Made by a program: the position numbers and the translations under genes
The notes under the pieces: model-generated
What the model saw: the letters and a program-made list of their open reading frames with translations, nothing else
Databases searched by the model: none
Told to the model about the DNA's origin: nothing
DNA from: Euonymus europaeus
Taxonomy: Eukaryota; Streptophyta; Magnoliopsida; Celastrales; Celastraceae
Length of the DNA: 64,000 bases
Direction: 5' to 3'
Assembly (NCBI GenBank): GCA_963580455.1
Contig: OY756961.1
Location: 21,061,001 to 21,125,000 of the forward strand
Shown here: one piece after another, positions 1 to 12,611 of the stretch
Layout of the letters: every line of letters begins with the position of its first letter
Numbering within the stretch: the first letter of the stretch is position 1

Positions 1-263
1 GATTGAACGGTTCTTGATCTCGATTGCGCTGAGTAAGGTGGATATGAACACCACCACAACAGTTGCAGACACAGTTTTTGCAACCAGAGGACCTCTCCCT
101 TGCTTCAACTTGTCTAATAACCTTATTAGCACAAGCTCTCTTAGAGGATTTCCAAAAAGAAGGGTTATAATCAAAGCCATTTCAGCAAATATAGTTGTAA
201 ACAATAGATGAATCATATTGGGGGAGAGTTGTTTATCCAACTTTGTTAGAGAGAAGGAGGCCT

Positions 264-498
264 AGGAAGTATATATATTACATATTTTATACTTCACATA
301 GTTCTTAAGAAACTTAGGGTTTAGTCTAAGAATAATGCTTTAATTCTATTCTTACATGAGAGGAAAGAATATATATATATAGGAAGTATATATGTTAGAT
401 ATTTTATACTTCACATAGTTCTTAAGAAACTTAGGGTTTAGTTTAAAAATAATGCTTTAATTATATTCTTACATGAGAGGAAAGAATATATATATATA
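264..498. repeat. Tandem duplication, two copies of about 117 bp
   Basis: The block starting AGGAAGTATATAT at 264 is repeated at 381 with only a few substitutions. Both copies contain CTTAAGAAACTTAGGGTTTA and end in a TA-rich run. The second copy ends directly at the left end of the inverted-repeat element at 501. Copy boundaries are read by eye. Confidence 0.85.
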
Positions 499-500
499 TG

Positions 501-1224
501 TAGGGTAATTCTCACTCGCGGGATCCCACTTTACGACCGTCCGATTAAATCGGACAGAGATCATTTTTTTGACTAACATTCAATCACATTAATGTTTTTC
601 TCTTTCTTCTTCAATTCTTTCCTCTCTCTCCCCAATTCTTCTCCACTTCTTCACCTCCACTTCTTTCTTCCCTTTCTTTTTCCATTTTTTCTCTTGATGT
701 AGAAGCCAAAAGGAGTGAAGAGGGGTTATCCCGTCATTCGACCATAGGGCTCAACTAAAGGGAGAGGAGCTTCGACCTCGACCAAAGGGAGAGGAGTATG
801 CAATCAAGAGCTTCTTCCGGCTTCTTGCTTCATATGGGGTTACTTCGTTATTGAAGACGATGGGATCTACGAAAGAGAATACTTTGATGCTCCAGAATAG
901 AATAATAGAGAAGAGGTAGTCACTGGAGCCTCTAAAATGGAAGAAATTAGCACTACTCTTATCGGAACAGGTTGGACTGAGGAAGGAGACATATTGGAGA
1001 AGTGGAGTGGCTTGGATCGAGAAAGATGGAGATACTTGGGGAGGGAATGGGTTGAAATTGTTCAAGGGCAAGAGAGAGAGCGGAGAGAGAGGAAATTAGA
1101 TTTTTTTTATTGAATTTACTTTTGAAAAAAAAAATGATCTGACCGTCCAATTTAATCGGACGGTCATAAGTGGGTTCCCACACAACTATTAAAAAGTGGG
1201 ATCCCGCGGGGTGAGAATTACCCT

Positions 1225-1225
<1 letters not shown>
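501..1225. mobile_element. Non-autonomous terminal-inverted-repeat element, about 725 bp
   Basis: The left end (501-532) and right end (1193-1225) are inverted copies: TAGGGTAATTCTCAC on the left faces GTGAGAATTACCCTA on the right, and both arms continue through GGGATCCCACTTT. A second inner inverted pair (about 534-570 and 1125-1166) contains GACCGTCCGATTAAATCGGA-like DNA running into T or A tracts, so the arms are long but interrupted by about 24 bp present only on the right. No transposase is visible. The flanks are (TA)n, so the target-site duplication cannot be read. A Mutator-like or other MITE-type element is likely; the superfamily is not decided. Confidence 0.75.
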
Positions 1226-1256
<31 letters not shown>

Positions 1257-1969
1257 TGGAGATCAACTTCCACAAGTAATAAAAATAGCACTTTGAAATG
1301 TGAAATGCAAGAAAAGGCCATGTCAAAAATATGACTATTTTGTTACGTCCTCTCATTACAGGATTATAAGAAAAAGGAAAAACCTAATCTACTTAGAGTC
1401 AAAATACAACATAATTATTCGTCCATATGCTTATGAAATACATAGTTTAAAATTCTCTCACAATCATAAAACTTTCGTGTTTAATACGAATCGATTCTTA
1501 ACGATAGAGTTTGTAGATTTTAGAAGTTATGGTTATGAGTTTGATTCCTACATCGAAAAGTACATAATTTTTTTAATATATATTTTTACCTGGCATGCAT
1601 GTTTTGTGAGGTATTACATTCACCTATGAATTTATCCAATTCACCTCGAGGGGATAGTTTTTAGGACTTCCGATTAAATAAAAAATACCCAAAATTTAAT
1701 TGGGAGGCAATGCAATTAATTATTAAACAAAATGTAAAAGTTGAGGGGGTAATTTTTTAATTTTTTGTGTTTTTTTTTAAGTTGAGGGGATGAATGCTTA
1801 TTGACACTAGCTGAAGGGTGTACATGGTATTTTCTCAAAAGCAAATCTTACAAACGACACCGTTGCCTGTCTTCCTTTATTCTCTGTAGTCTGTTTCCAC
1901 CTCCAAGACAAGACTCGAGAGCGAGAGATAATAGATAGCCGTTTTTTAAAGCTTTCGAGTGCTGCTGCA

Positions 1970-4900
1970 ATGGAGGCGGCGCCGTTTGGTTCCCCAGCTG
2001 CAACTCGGCCTTTCTCCTCTGCTTCTTCATCGTCTCTCTTATTTCTCCGCCGCAACAAATCTCATAAAAATTATCTACAGTCCCCTAGAAGCCTCTCTGT
2101 CCGCGCATCCTCTGCTGGGAATTCCGGTAACCTATGCAGTTTTAGTCTGCCCATTGTTTGAATGCATTAATTGAAAGGATTAATTAATTGTAGCTCTTCA
2201 TTTTTGCAGCAGTGACTTTACTTGATTATGGTGCTGGGAATGTTCGTAGTGTGAGGAATGCTATTCGACATCTGGGATTTGATATTAAAGATGTATGATT
2301 TTAAAATTGATTATTATACAGCTTCCTTTAGTATTTTTAGGATCAAAGTTGACTCTTTTGATGATTATATCTATCTGTGTGTATGTAGTCTATTATATTT
2401 GTCTGTGTTATCACGTGTATTTTTCTTTCTGATAATTTCGTAAATGCAGGTCAAAACTCCAGAAGATATCTTGAATGCAGACCGCCTCATTTTTCCTGGT
2501 GTTGGAGCTTTTGCCGCAGCAATGGATGTGCTTAATAGGACTGGGTCTGTATCTTGTAACTCTTTTTGTTTCTTTTTTTCCTAATATCTTTCATTTCTAG
2601 AATAGAGTATTTTCATTTATGTGATGTCAGAACGGGCAATATGAGCTTAGAATGAAATAATGAATATAGATATCATACCCTGATTGTGTTAAATGTGCTA
2701 TGCAAGTGAATTTTGTCATTTCACTCATTTTTGCATTGATGAAATATTTATTAGATTGTTTTCTTGGCTTGTAAATAACTGAAATAAATACTGACTATCA
2801 AATTATCCGTTGGTAATGAAGTGTTCGCCTATTCAATTATGCAGGATGGCTGAGGCATTGTGCACCTATATTGAGAATGATCGCCCATTTTTGGGCATTT
2901 GTCTTGGACTTCAGCTACTTTTTGAGTCTAGCGAGGAGAATGGTCCAGGTTAGTTTCCAATGCCTATGTCTATAGCGTTCCACATCCCATCTCTAAGCTT
3001 ATAAGTTGGCTTCACCAATGGTGAACCAAAAATTTCTTGTCCTTGTTATCTATCATACATCACTTTGTCGAGCATATCTGCAAAATGAACAGTTATGATC
3101 CATCCTGAACTCTAATGTTATCTTGATCAGCATCACACTTCGTAAGGGTCAGAAGGTACTTTAATAAAGTACTTCCAAGAATAACAGAGAGCATCCCATG
3201 TATTCATTATATGAGTGCACATATCTCTTATGTTTTTAAAATTTTATTTCCATTTTAAATTTAATTTACAATAGGATATTTGATTCAGTTAATGGTCTTG
3301 GCTTGATCCCGGGTGTGGTTGGACGTTTCGACTCATCAAATGGATTCAGAGTACCCCATATTGGCTGGAATGCTTTGCAGATCATAAAGGATTCTGAAAT
3401 CCTGGATGATATTGGAAATCGCCATGTTTATTTTGTGCACTCTTACCGTGCAATGCCTGTATGTTTTATCTACTTTTTCTTTCCCTTCTTAATTGTAGAT
3501 TTACTGCTGCTTTTCATACCTGTATGCATAGACTGGACTTCCTTGCTGTTGATAATGGACATGTATGTGTTACGTTATTTTTGTAGTCTGATGACAACAA
3601 AGAGTGGGTTTCTTCTGTATGCAATTATGATGATAATTTTATAGCATCAGTTAGAAGGGGAAATGTGCATGCGGTTCAATTCCACCCAGAGAAGAGTGGA
3701 GGCAAGTCTTGCTCTCCCCACCCCAGGAATCATTTAATCTGTTTTATTGTTCTTCCCCTACCGCCCTTTGGTGAGGGTTTAGGCCCATTTTCTTGCTAAT
3801 ATATATTGTGAATCTCCCTACCATTGATCGATGGTAAATGTTGCAGAATACTGCTTCTAATTTAGATTAATCAACAGCCTTTTTGATGTTAGTTAGCTTG
3901 AGCATCTAATTGACATGAGCATCGGCTTGAAATGAATGTTTCAGATGCGGGACTTTCTATATTGAGAAGATTTTTGTATCCAAAATCGTCCTTTACAAAG
4001 GTAGCTTCTTTGATTCTTAAGTGCTGGCTTATGTTTTCATTGGATCAAGTTTAACATCTAACAATTTGAACTTTGTGTGAAGACAGAAGCCAAGTGAAGT
4101 GAAGGCTTCAAAACTTGCAAAGAGGGTAATATTTTTTTTTAACTTGGAACTTCATTTGGCATTTTTGCTTTCCTTTGTTCTTATTTAACTCTTCATTCAT
4201 CTGGGCTGGCTTATTACAGCATTGATGGAATGATATATTTCTTTCAGTGCCTTCAATATGCTTGACTTGCTAGGCTTTACATTGATTTGTGCTACTTCCA
4301 TTCAGGTTATTGCTTGTCTTGATGTGAGAACAAATGATAGTGGAGATCTTGTTGTCACCAAAGGGGACCAGTATGATGTGAGAGAGAATACTATAGAGAA
4401 CGAGGTGTGGTTAAGAACTTATCTCCACTCTGCTTCATATACTTTCTATATAATTCTAATCTATCTATCGTGACTGTCTGTTCAACTTTGAAGAATATAC
4501 AGATTTGTTAGGTAGCATATTTGGATGCATGATGCATGCTCCTTCATGGATCTGATCTGTCTTGATTATATTTTTGCCTCATTTTTTGAAGCATTGTCCT
4601 ATCATATCTTTTTTGTGTATGTTCCTTTTTCCGAAAATGCTTGAGAAATTAATTTCATAAAGTAGTTTCTTCATATTAGTTGTCTTCATTTGAGAACAAG
4701 CATCATATTGTTCAATTCGTTTACTTATTGACTCGTAACTCATTATATGTTGTGTTAATTTAATATTCACTATCCAATTTTGTTTTCTTCTACTCCCAGT
4801 AATCTCTGTTTTGGTAGGGAAATCACATATGCATTTGGGTATGTTTTACGCTATTGCAAATTGTTCATAGGTGAGAAATCTTGGCAAGCCGGTGGAGCTC

Positions 4901-7584
4901 GCTGGACAATATTACAAAGACGGGGCTGATGAGGTAGTTTCTATACATTTTGGACTTTTTTTTAATCCTTACATCTATGTAGGTATCATAGTACGCCTCA
5001 TGTCTGTTATTAATTTCAGATTAGTTTCTTGAATATTACTGGTTTCCGCGACTTCCCTTTGGGTGATTTGCCAATGTTGCAGGTATACTATATGACAGTT
5101 GCAATTAATTTCAATGTCAAATCTAGTATTTTCTAAGGTACATATTCAAAATTATTATTAATTGCTCTAATCATCTTCTGCATGCTATATTCTACAGGTG
5201 TTGAGATACACATCTGAAAATGTTTTTGTACCATTAACAGTTGGAGGTGGAATTAGAGATTTTACGGACGCAAATAGAAGGTGGGGTTTCGGTTGCTTTA
5301 TAAATCTTTCTCGACTACTCTAATTTTTTTTAAAGTGTACTTTTCCAGAGTACTCTGATTTTGCTGTTGTTGACTTTTTTGCTCTTCTGAAAAAAAGTTA
5401 GTTATGTGAGCAATACTATATGTAGAGCTGTTTTTATTTCTCCAGGCATTATTCTAGTTTGGAAGTTGCTTCAGAGTATTTCAGGTCTGGAGCTGATAAA
5501 ATTTCCATCGGAAGCGATGCGGTTTATGCCGCCGAAGAATACTTGAAAACCGGAGTATGCAATAGTTCCATCATTTATTTCCTTCAGTAATAATTTCCAT
5601 TGATGTTAATTAGGGTGTACTTGTGCCTGCATTTCTTTTCTGATGGATCTTGGGCTGCCTTTTCAGGTCAAGACTGGTAAAAGCAGCTTAGAGCAGATAT
5701 CCAGAGTATATGGAAACCAGGTGACCCATATTAGTGATAATTCTTTTCAAAAATATTCTTGATACCAATGAATATTTTTTCATCAGTCATATCTGGATCT
5801 ACATTTTCGAAAAAAAAAAGAAAAAAAAATGCTCCAAGATTGAGTGTTGCGTTGTTTTCCTTTGCATAATTTGGACATACACGGTCTATGAATCCTTCCA
5901 TTGTGTTGGGACCATCAGTCCATGTTTATGCTTTATATGTGAAGGGTTATGTCGCTATGTGTAATTGCTTTATGAGAGAACAATTCTTCTCATTTTATGT
6001 TGTTTAAGATTTCTCTCTAGTGAGCTCATATAAGATTTATATTTGCAGGCAGTGGTTGTTAGTATAGATCCTCGCAGAGTGTACCTCAATAGTCCAACTG
6101 ACATTGAGTTCAAGGCCGTAAGACTATCAAAACCAGGTAAAAAAGGAAAAAAACATTTTTTGTTGTTAACATCTTTTGGTTCCCTTGGATTTACTTTCGG
6201 ATAATTTGCAAAGTATGCATTGGCTTGGAAACCTGTATAGGTAAAAAGTAATATCTAAATTATAAATACCCTTAACCCTTATATAAAAGATGGTATAATC
6301 ATGGGATAACATGTTATTGTATGCTGCTATTGGCAGCTATTCTTCATTTTCTTTTCAAGTTTATGCTTTCTCTTAGTTATATTTTAGGGAGACTTCTCTT
6401 AGTTGTTGGCTGTGGTATTCATTTATGCTTGTCACTTTCACTTGCAAATCTGATTTCTGGAGGACTACTTGTCGCCATGTTGTCTTTGTTTGCGTACAGG
6501 TCCAAATGGAGAAGAAAATGCGTGGTACCAGTGCACAGTAAGCTTTCCTTGTTTTTATCTTTACAGAATACATACCCAGGTTCTTTGAACTAGCTTGTAT
6601 CACGATGTTGCATCATTTATATTAACTTTCTGGCAATGACTTGACCATTTGCATCTTAAGAGTATTCTGATTTAGGGTCTAAATTTACTTCCTTTTCTTG
6701 AGGTTAATGGTGGACGGGAAGGGCGGCCAATTGGAGCATATGAACTTGCAAAAGCAGTTGAAGAGTTGGGAGCTGGGGAAATATTGCTCAACTGCATAGA
6801 CTGTGATGGTATAATTTTTTTTTTCTCAACAAAATCAACTTTTTATGTGATCATCCTTAGGAACATACAAATTTTTGAATTTTTGAATTTTTTTTGTGAC
6901 AAACAATCAAATTTCTTTTCGCATTCATCAGTTTGGGAAAAAAGGTTTTCAATTGTTAAGTTTCCCCTGTCGAAAATTCTCAGTTCATAAATTTTCAAGT
7001 GTCATATTTTGATTCAAATTTTGTTGTTGTTTCCGTTTGGTGCCTAAAGAAGTTGCTATCTCATGTTTCCTACTCTTTGCATATATGCTATTCAGGCCAA
7101 GGGAAAGGATTTGATATAGATTTAATAAAGTTGATAGTGGATGCCGTGAGCATCCCTGTGATTGCGAGTAGTGGAGCAGGAGCCGGAGAACACTTTTCAG
7201 AGGTTTTCATGAAAACAAATGCATCCGCTGCCCTTGCAGCTGGAATTTTCCATCGGAAAGAGGTATTTTTTTTATCATGTTTGTAGCCGACTCCATCCAT
7301 TGTGGGAGCCCTGTGCATGGGAGTTGTTTACTTTTACTTTCTTCACTGCCATGTAACAGCAGAGCAAGCATAATGGCACAAAAACTCTAATTGACTGTTG
7401 CCACCTACAGATGCTGATGCTAACGCATACTTTGCAATCAGTCTTTGTGGGGGGTGAGGGGGAAGTGACTCTTTTCATTCTTCTTTCGGAGTTCAGACTA
7501 TTTTACGGCTCCTTTATTTTGCAGGTCCCAATTCAGTCTGTGAAAGAGCACTTGCTGAAGAAAGGCATAGAAGTCAGAACCTAA
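1970..7584 (+). CDS. HISN4: Imidazole glycerol phosphate synthase HisHF, chloroplastic (HISN4)
   Basis: A bifunctional enzyme of histidine synthesis in the plastid. The glutaminase half releases ammonia and the cyclase half makes imidazole glycerol phosphate and AICAR from PRFAR. Nineteen exons give 582 aa: 1970-2126, 2210-2292, 2450-2544, 2845-2948, 3289-3458, 3587-3701, 3945-4000, 4087-4125, 4306-4404, 4871-4933, 5020-5082, 5198-5280, 5446-5554, 5667-5720, 6049-6136, 6500-6537, 6703-6808, 7096-7262, 7525-7584. Residues 1 to about 52 are Ser/Arg-rich, like a transit peptide. HisH catalytic residues are C131 (GICLGLQ), H236 and E238 (QFHPEK). HisF acids are D279 (ACLDVR) and D437 (SIDPRR). 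All phases agree. Intron 6 uses a GC donor (3702) and exon 2 has a NAGNAG acceptor. The start is the first ATG before the transit-like region. Confidence 0.95.
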
Positions 7585-8347
7585 GTAGTGAAAGTTGTGG
7601 AAACCTTAGAGATGCTACTAATTAAAATGCAGATTAGTCGCAATTCGTCACTTATTTTCTTGAGAAAACTTGTGCAACACTTGCTTTACATTTCAAGCTT
7701 GATTAATTTAGAAGGAGATGATGTGATAAACCATTGTAATGAAAGGATGCTGTAAAATTTTGAAACCATAGTTGTTGGATAATTGTTCAATGTGTTGCAC
7801 ATTTGCCGCCATGCTAACTCAAGGATTGGGGTTATGACTAGAAGAGCGGTTTTTTGGCACATAATCGCTTGGCAAACATGTAAACCAATGATAGAATTGT
7901 AGTAGTGCAATATAAAGATAATAGATTCAATTCCTGAAAGTGATCTCCACATATTATGTATGAGTGAGATTTGCAAACATCTTGTCACTCCCAGACTCCG
8001 TCCATCACAAGTCTTGTGCACGAGAGTTCTCCCCGATCCTATTTACTGCGATAGTCTTGTGCATGAGAATTATTTTATAAAATCTCTCACTTGCACTCTT
8101 TCGTACGTTTTGATAGAGAATAAAGATCAAAGATCTCAAAAAGCTCACCACTTTGTATTCTGCTTACCAATCAGTTTACAAGTTTCTGATACAATAAATA
8201 TCAGAATCAGAATAACAAGAAAATCCTGAACTAAGAAGACTAAAGGGTAGCAGATAAAGGACCTTAAAGCAGTTTAGATCCCATTCTTCCACAAAACAGT
8301 ATCTTAACAAAGGACCAGGCCAGAGGGATGCCCCAAGAAGCTGGAAT
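7585..8347. other. Intergenic region between convergent HISN4 and LPXK
   Basis: It contains the 3' untranslated regions of the two convergent genes. I see no further gene, RNA or repeat. Short open frames here have no coding character. Confidence 0.6.
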
Positions 8348-11300
8348 TTACCCTCTGTGTGATAATCTTGCCTTCAGTAACTCCTTCAACAAGTTTTTGA
8401 AACTATCCTCAGTACAACCATTGTGAGGAACAATTTGCAACTTGGAACAGAGTACGAACACCTTAACAGGTTCCAACTGCTTGAGAATCACTGGATCTCG
8501 ATCATAATCCTGGTCACACGGTTTGAAATTTGAAAGAATCAATAGTACACAAATGATACGTTCAGTTGAAAGCTATTAGTCATAGTGCATAATTTTACGT
8601 ATATTGATGTCCATAATCCTGGTAACTACATTGATGTTTGAAAGAACAAAAAAATGGAGTTACTAGATGGTCAAAATGCAGTGATTCCTGGATTTAGTCT
8701 TCAGTTCAAACAAACCTACATAAAATTTACTAAACACTTCACAACCGCAAGCTTAGCTCCAAAAAAATAAGCTTTAAGTTGAAACTTATTCCAGAGCTTA
8801 TTTGATTTTTTTTCCAGTTATTTTTTCTCGTTTTTTCTTTTCTATCTTTGTGTTATATTATTATAAAATTTATAAAATATTAATTTCATATAAATTACAA
8901 TGGGGTAATTAGCCAAAAGGATAGTGTTGAACATATTTAATCCAATAAAAAACAGACATAAAAATTAATTATTAATAAGGACATAGACTAATTAGCATAA
9001 TTTTCAAAACCGTAACGTGCATCAAACCGTCTAAGCGGAAGGTTCAAGGTTTTCGAGGTTCAACTGGTGCGATCAAGGTTGAACCGACAATTTATAAAAA
9101 ATTAATATATATAAATTATATACTTATATTGTATATATACTCTCAATAACCAATATAAATAAAATTAAAATAATGAAATACTTCTTTAGTAAACCTTAAG
9201 AGCTTAATGAAAGGCATAGCATGTTCACACGTTAAATATTTTATTTTTAATTGGTTTTTGATTTTTTATTCGAATCCTTGCACAATTCAAAGAAAAAAAT
9301 ATTAAAAAATTAAATATTGCTCTTGGTGGAACCCACGAGCCTTGGTTTTGCACTTTGAAATTTAAAGATTTTTTCATGTATTACACGAGAAGAAACATGT
9401 GTCTTCCATTCAATTACTCATCTTTTCTCATCTTCCACGAGCCTTGGGTTTTAGACCTTATCTCACATGTAGATTCTATCCCTACCCAAACTCACCGTAT
9501 CTCTGCCAAAGCCCTCTCTCTCTCTTCTACCCAAACTTGCCCATAGAAAAGATTGAAAAGATGAAAAAAGTTGGAAAGATACACCCAAGCAAACCAACAG
9601 AACAAGTGATGCAATATCTACAGTCTACTCACCTTTTCTGTCACCACAACAATTGTCTTGAAACCAAACTTGAGCTCAAGATCTTTGACTCTCATTCTAA
9701 TCTTCTCAACATCCTGCTTGAATAGACAAATAAAAGAATAATGCTCGGCATATTGGATTACCTTCTGAGATTCAAAATGTAAAAATTGGTCTAGATTGAA
9801 CTAATATAGTGACAGTTCCAGAGGCAAATAAAAATCAGAGATATAATCACACTTTCCAAAACCATCTTCGATTATAGCTATGAAATTAATGCAAAATTGC
9901 AAATCAAGGTAGAAAGAGTAACATGACAATACTTCGTCTTGAAGAGAGTGATGGTCACTAAAGTCTAGTCGATCAACAAAAAAAGCCCCAACCTGCAGCA
10001 AGACAGTCAGACAGATATGAACATAAAGACAGATAGTCCAAGTTCACTACATGTTGCCAAAAAAATTGTGCAAGAAAGAAAGAGAAAAGGTACCTTCTCC
10101 ATCCCTCTTACGAAAGAATTTGCAGAACCAATTGCAGAAACGCATAGCACGCCAACATTGTGTACAGCATTCAGAGGGATATTTACATTGATATTTTCTA
10201 TTTCAAAGAAGTGAGAAGGAGACATTCTAGAGAAGAATATTGGAAGAGATTCACTGATTTCTCGCATCGATAACTCTACATATTTAACATTTTGTTCTGA
10301 TACCTGCATAATCCAAAAATAAAATTCTCAGTTCAGTGAATGCCTGCTTCAGACAAAGTGAAAACAAATAATGTTAAAAAAAAACAATGTTCAGTAGTTA
10401 CTTGTATAAGACAGCATCAAATCATACTTAAAACAATTAAAATAAGTTTAAGGAGGATTCTGGAAACTGGAAAGGCCAGTTTTATTTACCAGGTCTGAGT
10501 GATGTACTACAGCAACATCAGCACGTCTAAGGGATGTCAAAGGCTCTCTTAAGGGTCCGAGTGGAAGTAATTGATGGTTTCCCCATGGCATTAGCCCATT
10601 TACCATTACGATCTCCAATTCACGCTTCAACCTCCAATGCTGTCTAGATAAGTATGATTTATCAGCACAAGATCTGACAAGTTAAGAATGTTTTCTGCGA
10701 GAGTTCACTTGTTAAATTCCAAACTTTGATTCGTATAAACTACGAAACAGAAAAATGGCATTCGATTTTTAACTGTAGCATTGTCCTTTCTCTGGTATAA
10801 CTCTTCAAGAAACAAAGTTATAAAAGACAAAGCAATTTGCAACCCTTTCTGGCTACAAGAGTTCTGAGACATCATGCATCTGATATTCTTTGATGAAACC
10901 ATGCATCATTAAAATGAGGGTAAGCATAGAGGACGTTATTATACCTGCATTCCATCATCTAGAATTACAGCACCAATTTTCTCTGAACTAAGGTGATCTC
11001 CCAATTTCTGCTCAGGGCAAATTCTCTCAAAGAAAATACTATTCAGAGGATCTACACAGCCATATTTCTCAAAGAAAGAAGCAGCCACAGCTGCTCTGTT
11101 TGGACCAACACCAATCTTTGCAGGTCGGCCAAGCATATGTCTTTCAAGCATTCTAGCTTCATCACCACCTCCATAACCCTGCCAGACAGGTGACAAGTAA
11201 CTAACATCAAGGATTGCAATAGGAAATCACCTACGCCTAGGGGATTAAGTTGAAACAGTTTTTTCTTCAATTAAATCCTCAAAAATGCGATTCAATGGGA

Positions 11301-12419
11301 GCAGAAATTCCCTTCGACTTGGGACCATCCAACATGTAAAAGATAAAGATATACGACTCCAGTGCACAAGACTCATGTCTCGCAGGCTGCAATGGACAGG
11401 ATCCTGGACAAACAAGATGTACTCAAACCTTATCCCACATAATATGTAGAGAAGTTGTTTCCAAAAATTGAACATGTGACCTCTAATTGCACCCTACAAC
11501 TCTACCATTAGGACACACGATCGAGTGTGTCCTGACCATCCAACATGTATGAAAAGATAATTACACAAAAACATAAGACCACAGTATAGTCTACTGAGAT
11601 TCCATAACACAAATCAATGAAGAAGATGAAATACCCTAGTAAGAATGAGGGGTGAAAGTCCTGAATCAGCTAACCAGAGAGCAATGAACTCCACCATTGG
11701 TGTCTTTCCATTGCCTCCCCATGTCAAATTCCCAACGCTTATCACTGGAACTTGCAACCTACACATCCAGGACAGCAAGATGAATAATTAATTCAACAAG
11801 AGGTCAGAACGGTCTCTACAATGCATTTACAAAACAATGGACAAAAAATGACAAGAAAATAAGTACAACAAGGCTCGCCTACCTTAATGTCCTCAAGCAA
11901 AGGAGAAGACAACTCAAACAGACCAAAATCAGTTGAATATATAATTTTCTCAGCAACCAAACAGGCATAATTCCTCTTAATTTTCTCTTACATGATATAG
12001 CTCTCACACCAATCAAAATAAAATGCCAATACTGGCAAACCACAATTTGTAGACACATATATAACAGCTCCATTTGGTCGTGCAGAAAACGGCACGAAAA
12101 ACATTACTGCATTAGATCGCAATTCAAGCACTTGAAAGGAAGTCAGGAACCTCCATTCAGCTTAAACAAACTAAAACTTCACTGCAAACCATGTATAATC
12201 TGTTTTTTTTTTCCCGGGAACCAAACATGGTGGAAAGTGTTCGTACCTGTGCTTGGAGAAGACGCCAAACTGGTAGAGATGGTACCGAAGAAAGAGAGCA
12301 ACTTTGTAGAGAGAAGAAGCAAGAGAGAGTAAAGGCACGAGAGAGCGGTGCAGCGTTGGAAGCTTACTGTGGTCTCGATTGTAGGCCATCTCGTTCACTG
12401 CTCTCCTCAGTCTGTCCAT
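8348..12419 (-). CDS. LPXK: Tetraacyldisaccharide 4'-kinase (LpxK-like), organellar lipid A-type pathway
   Basis: The family phosphorylates the 4' position of the tetraacyldisaccharide in lipid A synthesis; the plant version is described as mitochondrial. Eight exons in transcript order: 12419-12247, 11758-11635, 11178-10945, 10639-10490, 10303-10094, 9992-9933, 9713-9633, 8509-8348. They give 397 aa with all phases consistent. The P-loop lies at residues 67-78 ([13 protein letters not shown]76), encoded by exon 2. Other family motifs are [42 protein letters not shown] and VVTEKDYDRDP. The chosen ATG opens [13 protein letters not shown], close to the family N terminus; the upstream in-frame extension lacks that resemblance. 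Four TGGGCY boxes lie just upstream. It is full length, so probably functional. Confidence 0.93.
8760..9330. other. AT-rich LPXK intron 7 with possible MITE remnant
   Basis: This lies within the large intron between LPXK exons 7 and 8. Around 9010-9090 there are GGTTCAA and TTGAACC words in both orientations, typical of decayed short plant elements. I cannot define ends or a target duplication. Confidence 0.25.
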
Positions 12420-12481
12420 GAAAACGAGGAACTGAAATGAAATGAGAGGAAAGGGAGAAATTTGGGTATTTTCTTCTTTGG

Positions 12482-12557
12482 TGGGCTTCCGATGGTGGAG
12501 GCCCAATTTTTGATGGGCCCTTATCCTGCCTGGGTGGTTTATAGTTTACACTGGGCC
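12482..12557 (-). promoter_or_regulatory. Cluster of TGGGCY site II-type boxes upstream of LPXK
   Basis: TGGGCT at 12482, GGCCCA at 12500, TGGGCC at 12514 and TGGGCC at 12552 lie 63-138 bp upstream of the LPXK start codon. TGGGCY is the plant site II element bound by TCP factors and is common before housekeeping and organelle-protein genes. The motif and position are seen; the binding role is inferred. Confidence 0.55.
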
Positions 12558-12602
12558 TTCGAGAGGATTCACGAGCACCCCGCTTGATTTTTTTTGGCAC
12601 CA

Positions 12603-12611
12603 ATCATTTTT
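12603..12611. repeat. Target-site duplication, left copy
   Basis: ATCATTTTT, identical to 13558-13566 on the other side of the element. Confidence 0.75.

Larger units (their letters stand above)
1..1969. other. Spacer upstream of HISN4
   Basis: No gene I can support. A short open frame at 14-211 has no recognisable family. The stretch holds a tandem duplication, a terminal-inverted-repeat element and TA microsatellites, listed separately. From about 1240 to 1900 it is plain AT-rich DNA that must include the HISN4 promoter and 5' leader; no clear core promoter motif stands out. Confidence 0.6.

Noticed and set aside
14..211. 65-aa open frame at the window start
   Set aside because: No recognisable domain. 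It might be the tail of a gene beyond the edge, but nothing in the sequence supports that.
751..1183. Minus-strand open frames inside the inverted-repeat element
   Set aside because: Ser/Phe-rich translation of purine-rich DNA with no family resemblance; more likely chance frames.
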